DNA from: Clostridiales bacterium
Lineage (GTDB): Bacteria > Bacillota_A > Clostridia > Saccharofermentanales > Saccharofermentanaceae
Direction of reading: 5' to 3'
DNA: 6,602 bases
Assembly: GCA_024695545.1 (NCBI GenBank)
Contig: JAILHZ010000188.1
Coordinates: 1-6,602 of the forward strand
This document shows, piece after piece, positions 1 through 6,266 of the stretch. The notes beneath the pieces were generated by a model, which was given only the letters and a program-made list of their open reading frames with translations, was not told the origin of the DNA and made no database searches. Within the stretch, counting starts at the first letter, position 1. Each line of letters opens with the position of its first letter. Position numbers and translations under genes: made by a program.

Positions 1-2429
1 ACCTTCTCCAGGCGCTTCATCTTCCGGACATGTTCCAGGACAAGCATCAGGACTTTGATGATCGCGATCTCAATGAGCGCAAAGATGGCAAGGATACGGA
101 TCTCTTCTGTGTTCAGGCCCTTCATCATGTAAAGGTCACGAGTGAACGGGATGTATATGAACAGGAAGAATCCGAAGAACATAAGCTGGACAACGATCGA
201 GCGGTACTTGTTGAACGGTCTCGAGATGTGCAGGAGCAGAAGGTAAGCGGCAATCGCCAGCAGGAACGTCGCAATAACGCCGAGGCTCTCAGTGTTGATG
301 TTGTTCCGTTCTCCATAGAAAGCAAGCGCGGCAATCGTAAAGAAGGCCGTGAACGCAGCAGGTCCCGCATTGGCCAGGATCCTCCGGAAGAAGCTCTGCT
401 TCTGCTTTCTCGTATTCGGTTCGAGAGACAGCAGGAAGGCCGGAACTCCGGTGTTGAACAATGTTACTAGCGAGATCTGGGACGGTACCAGCGGGTAGTT
501 GAATGTCGCGATGATCGCGCAGATCGCAAGGAGCATCGAGAAGATATTCTTAAAGAGGAATACCGTCGCGGATCTTGTGATGTTGTTGATGATCTGACGT
601 CCGCGGGATACGATATCTTCCATTCGCGAGAAGTCGGAATCAAGAAGTACGACCTGTGCCGCCTGACGTGCCGCATCGGATCCGTTACCCATCGCAATCG
701 AGCAGTCGGCTTCCTTCATGGCGAGGATATCGTTGACACCGTCACCGGTCATGGCGACCTTAAGTCCGTTCTTCTTCAGTGCAAGCACGATGCTCTTCTT
801 CTGCTCAGGTTTTACACGGCCGAAGATCGTATACTTGCTGACCGCCTCCTGGATCGCATCATCATCCTCGAGTGTGGTGGCATCGACATATCTGTCGGAA
901 TGCGGGATACCGACCTGATGGGCGATCTTCGATACGGTCAGCGGGTTATCACCGGAGATGACCTTGACTTCAACGCCCTGCTTCTTAAAGTATTCGAATG
1001 TCTCCGGAGCATTCTTACGGATACCGTTTTTCAGCGCGATGAAAAGCACCGGTGCGATGCGGCCGGATCTCTCTACTTCCGCAAAAACGAGAACACGGAG
1101 TCCGTGCTCCGCCTGTGCCTCGATCATCGGACGTGTCTCATCGTAGTCTTCCTTGCTGAGAAGAATATCCGGAGCACCGAGACGGTAGGTCACATCCTCC
1201 ATCTTTACTTCGGAATACTTCAGTTTCGAAGTAAACGGAGTCACGTCTGCATCCTTATAAACCTCGCCCTTGCCGAAATAATCGACGAGTGCATTCATGG
1301 TGATATTGCCGTCATCGACGGTCGCAATATAGCGGGAGATGATCTCCTTCTTCTTCTCGACTTCAGGATCGACGGCTTTCGGCTCGGACTTCACTTCGGC
1401 CTTTTCTGTATGTGAATCCTCATCTTCCTCTTCATCCTCATCCGACTCTTCCGGATCGGTCGCCGTCTCCGACAGTTCTACGATCGGATCCGCGCCCGGC
1501 AGGAACACCTCGGTAACGCTCATCTCGTTGGATGTGATCGTACCGGTCTTATCGACGCAGAGCACGTCTACACGGGCAAGTGTCTCTATACTTCTCATGT
1601 CGTGGAGAAGAACTTTCTTCTGTGCCAGGTACATCGCACCGAGTGCAAGAGCAACAGTCAGAAGGAGATAAAGACCTTCAGGGATCATACCGATGATCGC
1701 ACCGACCATCGAAACGATCGCTTCACTTACCGTCTTATGGTTGATGGCGACCGCCTCAACATAGAGCGCGACACCAAGCGGGATGATTGCGATACCCGCG
1801 ATCTTGATGATCAGCTCGATATTCTTGACCAGTTCGGATTTCTTATTCTTGATCTCACGGGCTTTCGTCGTGAGCTGTGCGGCGTAACAGTCACTGCCGA
1901 CCGCGGTAAGTTTCGCTGTGCCCTTACCGGAAACAACGAAAGAACCGGACATCAGCTGCGCACCTTCGGTCTTCTCGATCTCGTCCGCCTCACCGGTCAG
2001 AAGAGATTCATTAACATTCAGTGTACCCGAGACCATCTCCGCGTCGGCCGGGATCTGCTGACCGCCCTCGAGGAAGATGATGTCGCCCGTCTGAAGCTGA
2101 TCCATCGGCACCGTCACCTTCTCACCGTTACGCTCGACCTCGTAGGAAGCCTGGGCGAGAACGTTCAGGTTATCGAGTACTTTCTTCGAGCGGAGCTGCT
2201 GGAAAATACCGATACCGGTGTTCGCGATGATGATCGGCAGGAACGTCAGGCTCCGGTACGACCTTGCGATGATCAGCAGGATCGCAATCACCGCGAATAC
2301 TAAGTTAAAGTAAGTGAATACATTTTTACATACGATGGAAAGAACGGTATCTTCGCTGGAAGTCGTCGTCTTATTCGACTTCTGATCCATCCTCTCCGCC
2401 ATGGCTCTTAATTTTTCTTCGGAAGTCAT
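1..2429 (-). CDS. CtpE-like cation-transporting P-type ATPase (C-terminus cut by window edge)
   Basis: This is an integral membrane ion pump that couples ATP hydrolysis to cation transport. The frame is open for 809 codons and leaves the window at its C-terminal end. Visible landmarks are actuator motif TGEA (145-148), membrane motif IPEGL (249-253), phosphorylation site DKTGT (D293), an LGAPD motif at 418-421 where many relatives have KGAPE, SGDN (492-495), and hinge GDGVND (562-567). Hydrophobic segments lie near 36-54, 60-77, 206-226, 236-268, 622-645, 648-668, 687-706, 715-735, 745-762 and 775-797, so all ten expected helices appear present and little should be missing. The stretch from PEGL to DKTGT and the short N-terminus resemble the CtpE group, whose mycobacterial member is linked to calcium; the ion here is inferred, not shown. 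The start is supported by AGGTGA (2439-2444), 9 nt upstream. An acidic, low-complexity insert occupies about 323-362. It is the last gene seen of a three-gene operon, 21 nt after the LUD gene. Confidence 0.93.
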   Translation of the reverse strand, partial: MTSEEKLRAMAERMDQKSNKTTTSSEDTVLSIVCKNVFTYFNLVFAVIAILLIIARSYRSLTFLPIIIANTGIGIFQQLRSKKVLDNLNVLAQASYEVERNGEKVTVPMDQLQTGDIIFLEGGQQIPADAEMVSGTLNVNESLLTGEADEIEKTEGAQLMSGSFVVSGKGTAKLTAVGSDCYAAQLTTKAREIKNKKSELVKNIELIIKIAGIAIIPLGVALYVEAVAINHKTVSEAIVSMVGAIIGMIPEGLYLLLTVALALGAMYLAQKKVLLHDMRSIETLARVDVLCVDKTGTITSNEMSVTEVFLPGADPIVELSETATDPEESDEDEEEDEDSHTEKAEVKSEPKAVDPEVEKKKEIISRYIATVDDGNITMNALVDYFGKGEVYKDADVTPFTSKLKYSEVKMEDVTYRLGAPDILLSKEDYDETRPMIEAQAEHGLRVLVFAEVERSGRIAPVLFIALKNGIRKNAPETFEYFKKQGVEVKVISGDNPLTVSKIAHQVGIPHSDRYVDATTLEDDDAIQEAVSKYTIFGRVKPEQKKSIVLALKKNGLKVAMTGDGVNDILAMKEADCSIAMGNGSDAARQAAQVVLLDSDFSRMEDIVSRGRQIINNITRSATVFLFKNIFSMLLAICAIIATFNYPLVPSQISLVTLFNTGVPAFLLSLEPNTRKQKQSFFRRILANAGPAAFTAFFTIAALAFYGERNNINTESLGVIATFLLAIAAYLLLLHISRPFNKYRSIVVQLMFFGFFLFIYIPFTRDLYMMKGLNTEEIRILAIFALIEIAIIKVLMLVLEHVRKMKRLEK

Positions 2430-2450
2430 TTCCTTATGTCACCTGTCCTA

Positions 2451-3080
2451 TTAGAATCCAAGATTGTCATTGACCAGAATCACGTGAATACGGCCTTCAT
2501 GCCGGGAGTACCTCGTGATAAGGAACTGGCAGCAGATCGTATCCGGAGACTTGCAGTTCATGCAGGATCCGGTCTTCGCACACGGCGTATCCAGGCCGAA
2601 GCGCTGCGCATTGGTCGGTGCCGCGACGTTTCTGGCACGCTTCATGGCGCCGTCGATATCGTCGCAGACCTTATTCATGCCCACGATAAAGAGCACCTTC
2701 TTTGGGCCCTGAGCGATCGCAGATACACGGTTGGAATTACCATCGATATTCACGAGGATGCCGTCCTCGGTCATCGCATTTGCGGAGCTTAAGAAAACAT
2801 CCGCATCGTATGCGGCCAGCATCGCGGCACGCTTATCTTCATAATTGTCACGGTCAATGAAGTTGTAATCTCCGGTCTGGAGCGCATCCACAAGACCGAT
2901 CTCTCTGGCGCTCATCGCACCGCCCATCGTCACAGAAGCACCCTTCGGGATGAGTTCCAGTGCTTTTGCCAGAGCTTCTTCTTTACTTGCGGCATAGTAG
3001 CCGGTCATGTTACGGGACTCAAGCCCCTTAATGACCTTCTGCGCAAGCAGTTCATTTCGCTTTACGATACATTCGTTCAT
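2451..3080 (-). CDS. LUD-domain (LutC/YkgG-like, DUF162) protein
   Basis: This 209-residue protein is a soluble, stand-alone member of the LUD family. The best-known relatives, LutB and LutC, take part in lactate oxidation, but single LUD proteins of this clostridial type have no settled function, and no LutA or LutB partner is visible here. Diagnostic stretches are GGAMSAREIG (53-62), the run NAMTEDGILVNIDGNSNR (101-118), GPKKVLFIVGMNK (125-137) and AAPTNAQR (153-160). A Cys cluster near the C-terminus (C167, C173, C176, C183, C184) resembles that of close relatives and could hold a metal or Fe-S centre; this is inference. The length is normal for the group. The gene starts 27 nt after the membrane-protein gene with only a modest purine-rich ribosome site (AAAGGGAAAG), and it ends 21 nt before the ATPase start, so the three genes are probably one transcript. 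Confidence 0.9.
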   Translation of the reverse strand: MNECIVKRNELLAQKVIKGLESRNMTGYYAASKEEALAKALELIPKGASVTMGGAMSAREIGLVDALQTGDYNFIDRDNYEDKRAAMLAAYDADVFLSSANAMTEDGILVNIDGNSNRVSAIAQGPKKVLFIVGMNKVCDDIDGAMKRARNVAAPTNAQRFGLDTPCAKTGSCMNCKSPDTICCQFLITRYSRHEGRIHVILVNDNLGF

Positions 3081-3107
3081 ATTCTTTCCCTTTCTTATGT
3101 CATTTCC

Positions 3108-3842
3108 TTATGTCTGTGTGATATAGATCCTGATCTTAGTAGACTTGTTTTCCTGCGCATAGTGATACGACTTCGAACGGCGGATATAGTCGAAGATGCT
3201 CTCTTTCATCTGCGCATCCCATGCGGTTTCGAAGAGTTTCTCATTGGCCTCATCGGACTCATAAAGCACCTCCAGCTTCACCTGGAAGAATTCGTCCTGA
3301 CCGTCCGGGAACTGACGGGTCATCGAAAACGAGAAATGGTTCTTGTTCCAGGGATAGGTCCCGCACTCGAAAAGCAGTTCCTCATCCGGATCGATCGGTT
3401 CTTCGCATTCTTTTTCAAAAGCACTTACGCACTCTTCAATCGTGCTGGAATCGTTTAATTCTTCTCTCAGTCTCTCGACGCAGCGGCGGCCGGGAAGCGC
3501 TTCCGGCATCTCGAAGATCTCGCTGGTATGCTTCTCGATCTCTTCATCAAAATCGAATTTATCGTACATACTTGTGTCGCTAAAGGTACTGTCTTTACCG
3601 AAAAATGCCGCTAACGGGTTATCGCCCTTCATCATCTTCTTCATGGAGAAATATCCCTTGACCGCTTCGATGATGGATATAAGCACCGCAAATATGACAA
3701 GGCCAAGACCTATCGCCTGCAGTGTGCGGTTATCCTTTCCGAAAAGAAGGAGCAGGCCGCCGATCACCCATGCCCATCCGAAACGGATGATGAAGTAGGT
3801 AAAAAACAGAAAAACGGCGATCTTAAATTGCATGTGTTTCAT
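3108..3842 (-). CDS. Small membrane protein of unknown function with a large soluble domain
   Basis: I do not recognise this 244-residue protein. The N-terminus is strongly hydrophobic. Residues 6-34 form one long or two short membrane segments interrupted by R20, and 41-60 form another. A basic stretch follows (VKGYFSMKKMMKG, 61-73), which by the positive-inside rule would be cytoplasmic. From about 85 to the end the chain is acidic and soluble, rich in Glu and Asp, with cysteines at 121, 138, 146 and 160; no catalytic motif stands out. The start ATG is preceded by AGGGAG about 8 nt upstream, and a second ATG three codons downstream is less well placed. It is the first gene of the operon with the LUD protein and P-type ATPase, and an extended -10 promoter lies just upstream. 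An accessory or regulatory role for the pump is possible but rests only on position. Confidence 0.85.
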   Translation of the reverse strand: MKHMQFKIAVFLFFTYFIIRFGWAWVIGGLLLLFGKDNRTLQAIGLGLVIFAVLISIIEAVKGYFSMKKMMKGDNPLAAFFGKDSTFSDTSMYDKFDFDEEIEKHTSEIFEMPEALPGRRCVERLREELNDSSTIEECVSAFEKECEEPIDPDEELLFECGTYPWNKNHFSFSMTRQFPDGQDEFFQVKLEVLYESDEANEKLFETAWDAQMKESIFDYIRRSKSYHYAQENKSTKIRIYITQT

Positions 3843-3879
3843 AGTGGGACTCCCTTCTTCCCATTTTTGGTCAAGTTAC

Positions 3880-3888
3880 ATCATACCA
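3880..3888 (-). promoter_or_regulatory. Extended -10 promoter for the membrane protein/LUD/ATPase operon
   Basis: On the minus strand the sequence reads TGGTATGAT, a TGn extended -10 element followed by a hexamer one base from TATAAT. No good -35 box is present at 16-18 nt, as expected when an extended -10 is used. The predicted transcript would begin near 3873 and have a leader of about 30 nt before the start codon at 3842. It is the only convincing promoter in the gap before this operon. Confidence 0.55.
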
Positions 3889-3940
3889 TAAATACTCTTA
3901 AACGGCACTAATCCCCACACTCTCCCCCTAAAACCCAAAA

Positions 3941-3988
3941 TTCCCTATTTTTTCTCAGTTTGAGCCTGTTCTGAGAAAAAATAGGGAA
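3941..3988. repeat. Perfect 18-bp inverted repeat (long hairpin) between the two transcription units
   Basis: The left arm TTCCCTATTTTTTCTCAG (3941-3958) and right arm CTGAGAAAAAATAGGGAA (3971-3988) are exact reverse complements around a 12-nt spacer. The element sits between the stop of the CxxC-protein gene (4072) and the promoter of the next operon. In the minus-strand transcript the hairpin is followed by UUUU GGG UUUU, so it could act as a weak terminator, although its stem is AT-rich with G/C only near the ends. On the plus strand no U-tract follows. A small mobile or repeated palindromic element is the alternative. Confidence 0.75.
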
Positions 3989-4071
3989 AAGGAGAATATC
4001 CGAAAGGATCCTCTATGAGCCTCACGTAATGTGAAGGTTATTGCGGCACGACGCCCATTTCCTGCCGGTGA
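3989..4071. other. Non-coding 3' region after the CxxC-protein gene
   Basis: These 83 nt after the stop at 4072 hold no gene. Small potential hairpins are visible: CGGCA/TGCCG just after the stop, a TCAC/GTGA stem, and GATCC/GGAT with a four-base loop at about 4000-4010 that is followed in the minus transcript by a pyrimidine-rich run. Together with the long inverted repeat next to it, this region probably ends or stabilises the dehydrogenase transcript, but no single classical terminator is evident. Confidence 0.35.
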
Positions 4072-4626
4072 TTACTTCAAAGCATCTCTCCAGGTCGCCG
4101 GCTTAAACTCGCCGATGATCGGAAGAAGTCTCTGGTCCACGTCAATTTTCAATACGGAATTAAAGTTATTAGTCGCGATCATCTGTCCTGCGAAACCTAC
4201 GATAACGACGATCTCAACGTCATTGAAGAACTTTCTCAAGCGGTCGAAGATCTCGTCAGATACGGATGTCGGATCCTTTACGATCGCCTGTCCGAGATCA
4301 AAGAGCACTTGCTCCTTCTCATCGTATACGAGGTTGTTCGGATCCAGACCCAGACCCTTTACATCGCTGATAAAGAACAGCGAGCACAGCTGGCAGGAGT
4401 TAGTCGTGGAGATCGCGTGTGCATAGAGCACAGCGTCCTTCTCGCCGATCACTTCTACAAGACGGTTCCATGAGGTGTACCAGCCCATGAATGCATCGTA
4501 TGTTGCTGCATCATTGAGAAGACCTCTCTTCATGTTCGTTACTGCATTTCTTCCTGCGAGCTCGTCAAAACGCTCCTTCTCTGCACCTGTTACTTCGTTC
4601 TGTTCTACTAATTTGATTCTAGCCAT
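4072..4626 (-). CDS. AhpD/carboxymuconolactone decarboxylase-like protein with CxxC motif
   Basis: This 184-residue soluble protein resembles the helical AhpD-like superfamily, whose members include peroxidase-type disulfide proteins and carboxymuconolactone decarboxylases. The key feature is NSCQLCSLFF, giving C78 and C81 in a CxxC at the start of a helix, preceded by a hydrophobic helix that carries H70. In AhpD the second Cys is followed four residues later by a catalytic His; here that position is F85, and the Glu normally about 12 residues before the first Cys is not at the matching position. Redox activity is therefore plausible but the classical proton relay is altered. The start is well supported by AAGGAG 9 nt upstream. 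It lies 96 nt after the iron alcohol dehydrogenase gene on the same strand, so both are probably co-transcribed; a shared role in handling aldehydes or oxidants is inference from position. Confidence 0.72.
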   Translation of the reverse strand: MARIKLVEQNEVTGAEKERFDELAGRNAVTNMKRGLLNDAATYDAFMGWYTSWNRLVEVIGEKDAVLYAHAISTTNSCQLCSLFFISDVKGLGLDPNNLVYDEKEQVLFDLGQAIVKDPTSVSDEIFDRLRKFFNDVEIVVIVGFAGQMIATNNFNSVLKIDVDQRLLPIIGEFKPATWRDALK

Positions 4627-4655
4627 CGTTTTAATCTCCTTAATTTGTTATTCTG

Positions 4656-4689
4656 TTCCCGGGAAGTTTACGCCGTCCCGGGATCCCGG
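4656..4689. repeat. CCCGGG-centred palindromes in the dehydrogenase/CxxC-protein intergenic gap
   Basis: This 34-nt stretch holds TTCCCGGGAA (4656-4665), TCCCGGGA (4676-4683) and the overlapping 12-nt palindrome CCGGGATCCCGG (4678-4689). The two TCCCGGGA copies can pair to make an 8-bp stem around an 11-nt loop in the minus transcript, between the dehydrogenase stop (4723) and the ribosome site of the next gene (near 4636-4641). Such a structure could set mRNA stability or the relative output of the two genes; protein binding to the palindromes is the other option. Confidence 0.5.
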
Positions 4690-4722
4690 CTATTTCAGGA
4701 ATACTTTCTGCGTGTTTTCTCT

Positions 4723-5883
4723 TTACACTGCCAGCTCAAGTACTGCCTTGAATTCTTCTTTATCCAGCGGATAGTAGTGACCGACAGGACCATTTCTGGT
4801 CGCTCTGTCTGCCATGACATCAAAGTCCTCCTTTCCGATACCAAGTTCCGTTAACGTAGTCTTAAGTCCGATCCTTCCAAAGAACGACTTAAGTTCATAT
4901 GCGAATTTGTATGCTCTTTCCTTCTCGCTGTAGTTATAAGCATCCACACCGAATACCCGGCTTGCAAGAAGGGCGGCTCTCCACGGCTTCTTCTCTGCGA
5001 TGTATTTCGCCCATGCGGAGAAAACGACCGCCATTCCTTCCCCATGTACGATGTTGTACTGCGAGGAAAGCTCATGCTCGATACGGTGTGATCCCCAGTC
5101 GGCTCTTCTTCCTGCATCGAGGAAATTGTTATGCGCTACGCTTGCCAGCCACTGGATCTCTCCTCTGGCATTCACATCCTTAGGATCAGTAAGAAGCTTA
5201 TCCGCATTTACAAGAAGTGCACGGATCGCGCCCTCAATCAGATAGTCTGTCGTATCGGAATTCTTCTCATCGCTGAAATATCTTTCGAGAAGATGGGTCA
5301 GAACATCCGCAACACCAACAAAAGTCGGGTATGCCGGAAGACCTGCCGTAAACTTTGGATTCATGATCGCGAACTTCGGGATGATGCGGTCATCTTCAAA
5401 ACCGAGCTTCCATTCGCCGCTCGAAAGGATTGCGCAGTTCGATGTCTCAGATCCGCTGGATGCGGTGGTTGCGATGACGCCGATCGGAAGAACTTCTTCC
5501 GGAACGACACCTTTTTCGAAGAAGTCCCACGGATCTCCATCGTACGGGATGCTGATCGCAACTGCTTTTGCCGTATCGATCGCGCTACCTCCGCCAACAG
5601 CGAGTACGAAATCCACTCCATCTTTTTTACCCTGTTCCACCAGTTTTCTTACCAGATCGATACTCGGATTCGGAACGACTTCACCATTCTCCGAGAACTT
5701 GATGCCCAGTGCTTTTGCCGCATCGGAAACGACCTGATAGATGCCCAGGTCCTTGATAAAATCACCGCTATATACCAGAAGAAGTGATTTCACCTTATAT
5801 GCTTCGAGAAGCCCCTTAAGTTTCTTCTCTGAATCCTCGCCGAAGACGATCTTCGCGGGGTTGTAGTACTCAAATCCAATCAT
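4723..5883 (-). CDS. Iron-containing alcohol dehydrogenase (YqhD/BDH-like group III)
   Basis: This 386-residue cytoplasmic enzyme should reduce aldehydes or oxidise alcohols with a nicotinamide cofactor. The N-terminal half carries the dinucleotide-binding part, with GGGSAIDTAKA (97-107) and TTASSGSE (139-146). The C-terminal helical half carries the four metal ligands of the family: D193 and H197 in VADVLTH, H270 in IEHEL, and H280 in VHGEG. All are intact and the length is normal, so the gene looks functional. The YSGDFIKDLG segment (38-47) has Gly where NAD-preferring FucO has Asp39, as in NADPH-using YqhD and butanol dehydrogenases, so NADPH preference is a reasonable guess. The best resemblance is to the YqhD/BdhA type; the natural substrate cannot be told from sequence. 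The start has AGGAG six nt upstream. The gene lies about 100 nt downstream of an intrinsic terminator in its own leader, implying conditional expression, and is followed by a CxxC protein gene. Confidence 0.95.
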   Translation of the reverse strand: MIGFEYYNPAKIVFGEDSEKKLKGLLEAYKVKSLLLVYSGDFIKDLGIYQVVSDAAKALGIKFSENGEVVPNPSIDLVRKLVEQGKKDGVDFVLAVGGGSAIDTAKAVAISIPYDGDPWDFFEKGVVPEEVLPIGVIATTASSGSETSNCAILSSGEWKLGFEDDRIIPKFAIMNPKFTAGLPAYPTFVGVADVLTHLLERYFSDEKNSDTTDYLIEGAIRALLVNADKLLTDPKDVNARGEIQWLASVAHNNFLDAGRRADWGSHRIEHELSSQYNIVHGEGMAVVFSAWAKYIAEKKPWRAALLASRVFGVDAYNYSEKERAYKFAYELKSFFGRIGLKTTLTELGIGKEDFDVMADRATRNGPVGHYYPLDKEEFKAVLELAV

Positions 5884-5902
5884 TTTTTGCTCCTAATTGT
5901 TT

Positions 5903-5917
5903 CATGCTCATAGCATG
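5903..5917. promoter_or_regulatory. 15-nt palindrome just upstream of the dehydrogenase ribosome site
   Basis: The sequence CATGCTCATAGCATG is a perfect inverted repeat with 6-bp arms and a 3-nt centre. It lies 19 nt before the dehydrogenase start codon and 8 nt before the AGGAG ribosome site (5890-5894). It could be an operator or a small mRNA hairpin that tunes translation initiation. No good promoter could be found between this point and the upstream terminator. Confidence 0.4.
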
Positions 5918-5987
5918 TATATTTTCTTCCGTTTCTTTTCCTTTTCTCTTCTGTTTTACTCCCGGGGAAGATTCCGTTTTCGGCCAT

Positions 5988-6021
5988 AAAAAAGGAGCTT
6001 CCTGTTTTCATAAGAAGCTCC
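5988..6021 (-). terminator. Intrinsic terminator inside the leader of the dehydrogenase gene
   Basis: In the minus-strand transcript an 8-bp stem, GGAGCTTC (6021-6014) with GAAGCTCC (6001-5994), is followed directly by six U residues (5993-5988). The stem can grow by a U-G and a U-A pair, leaving an 8-nt loop. The structure has no U-tract on the plus strand, so it is one-directional. It lies about 260 nt after a strong promoter and 104 nt before the dehydrogenase start codon. It therefore either ends a separate small RNA or acts as the switch of an attenuator. Confidence 0.85.
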
Positions 6022-6061
6022 CGGATATATGGCTCCATGATGAGTTTTAAGCCTCATCGTT

Positions 6062-6169
6062 TCACAGAAAGGCGCGAAGAATCGTTCCGCGCCCGGCCAT
6101 AACATCCCGGGAGGGCCGCATTCGCTCGCACATGACGCAATAACATGTTCGGGTTACTGAATGCTTCAT
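6062..6169 (-). CDS. Candidate 35-codon Cys-containing leader peptide
   Basis: A short ORF in the leader begins MKHSVTRTCYCVMC, continues ERMRPSRDVMAG and ends RAFL before TGA. It has a good ribosome site: GAGAGGAG (6185-6178), with 8 nt between GGAG and the ATG. Three cysteines at 9, 11 and 14 form a CxCxxC cluster, and the product is strongly basic. The ORF ends right after a strong hairpin (6093-6071) that overlaps its last codons, and is followed by a second hairpin and the terminator, an arrangement typical of translation-coupled attenuators. It is too short to judge coding potential by composition, and I recognise no homologous family; an accidental ORF cannot be ruled out. Confidence 0.4.
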   Translation of the reverse strand: MKHSVTRTCYCVMCERMRPSRDVMAGRGTILRAFL

Positions 6170-6266
6170 CTTCGCTTCTCCTCTCTTACGTTCTTTTTCT
6201 TGGAAACACCGGCCGTGTCAACTGTGGTTTTTATTTATTTGCCGGCTGTCCCGCTCGAATGAGTTA

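Larger units (their letters stand above)
5988..6260 (-). promoter_or_regulatory. Structured leader RNA or small RNA upstream of the dehydrogenase operon
   Basis: This predicted transcript of about 270 nt starts just downstream of the promoter at 6267-6295 and ends at the intrinsic terminator. Visible hairpins, in order, are ACAGCCGGC with GCCGGTGT (6249-6206, one bulge), CCCGG with CCGGG near 6110-6093, GGCGCGGAA with TTC-TT-CGCGCC (6093-6071, 2-nt bulge), GATGAG with CTCATC (6058-6039), and the terminator. A segment GGAGC at 6036-6032 could compete with the terminator's own GGAGC for GCTCC, offering a weak antiterminator. I checked by eye for T-box, cobalamin, lysine, glycine, fluoride, c-di-AMP, tmRNA, RNase P and SRP consensus elements and recognised none. 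The region also carries a 35-codon ORF, so a translated attenuator leader is as likely as a metabolite-binding RNA. Confidence 0.55.

Noticed and set aside
900..1415. A 171-codon plus-strand open frame
   Set aside because: It is the antisense of the ATPase nucleotide-binding region and shows no family features of its own.
1602..2303. A 233-codon plus-strand open frame
   Set aside because: It lies opposite the P-type ATPase, whose minus-strand frame shows every family motif; the plus product is charged, with no recognisable domain or ribosome site.
2451..3080. Lactate-utilisation operon (lutABC)
   Set aside because: Only one LUD protein is present and the neighbours are a membrane protein and a P-type ATPase, with no LutA or LutB.
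5131..5787. A 218-codon plus-strand open frame
   Set aside because: It is antisense to the iron alcohol dehydrogenase, which has intact ligands and cofactor motifs; the plus frame gives unrecognisable, basic sequence.
6216..6221. A second TTGACA in the leader, read as a downstream promoter
   Set aside because: No acceptable -10 follows at 16-18 nt (the sequence there is AAAAAG-like), and the element falls in the loop of a leader hairpin.
5988..6260. T-box, cobalamin, lysine, fluoride or other known riboswitch
   Set aside because: None of the consensus strings I know for these classes is present, including the GGGUGG-type T-box sequence; an Rfam scan is needed to be sure.
5988..6260. tmRNA, SRP RNA, RNase P RNA or 6S RNA
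   Set aside because: No tRNA-like acceptor or T-loop sequence, no GAGGAAAGTCC, no SRP tetraloop region and no end-to-end complementarity typical of 6S RNA were seen.
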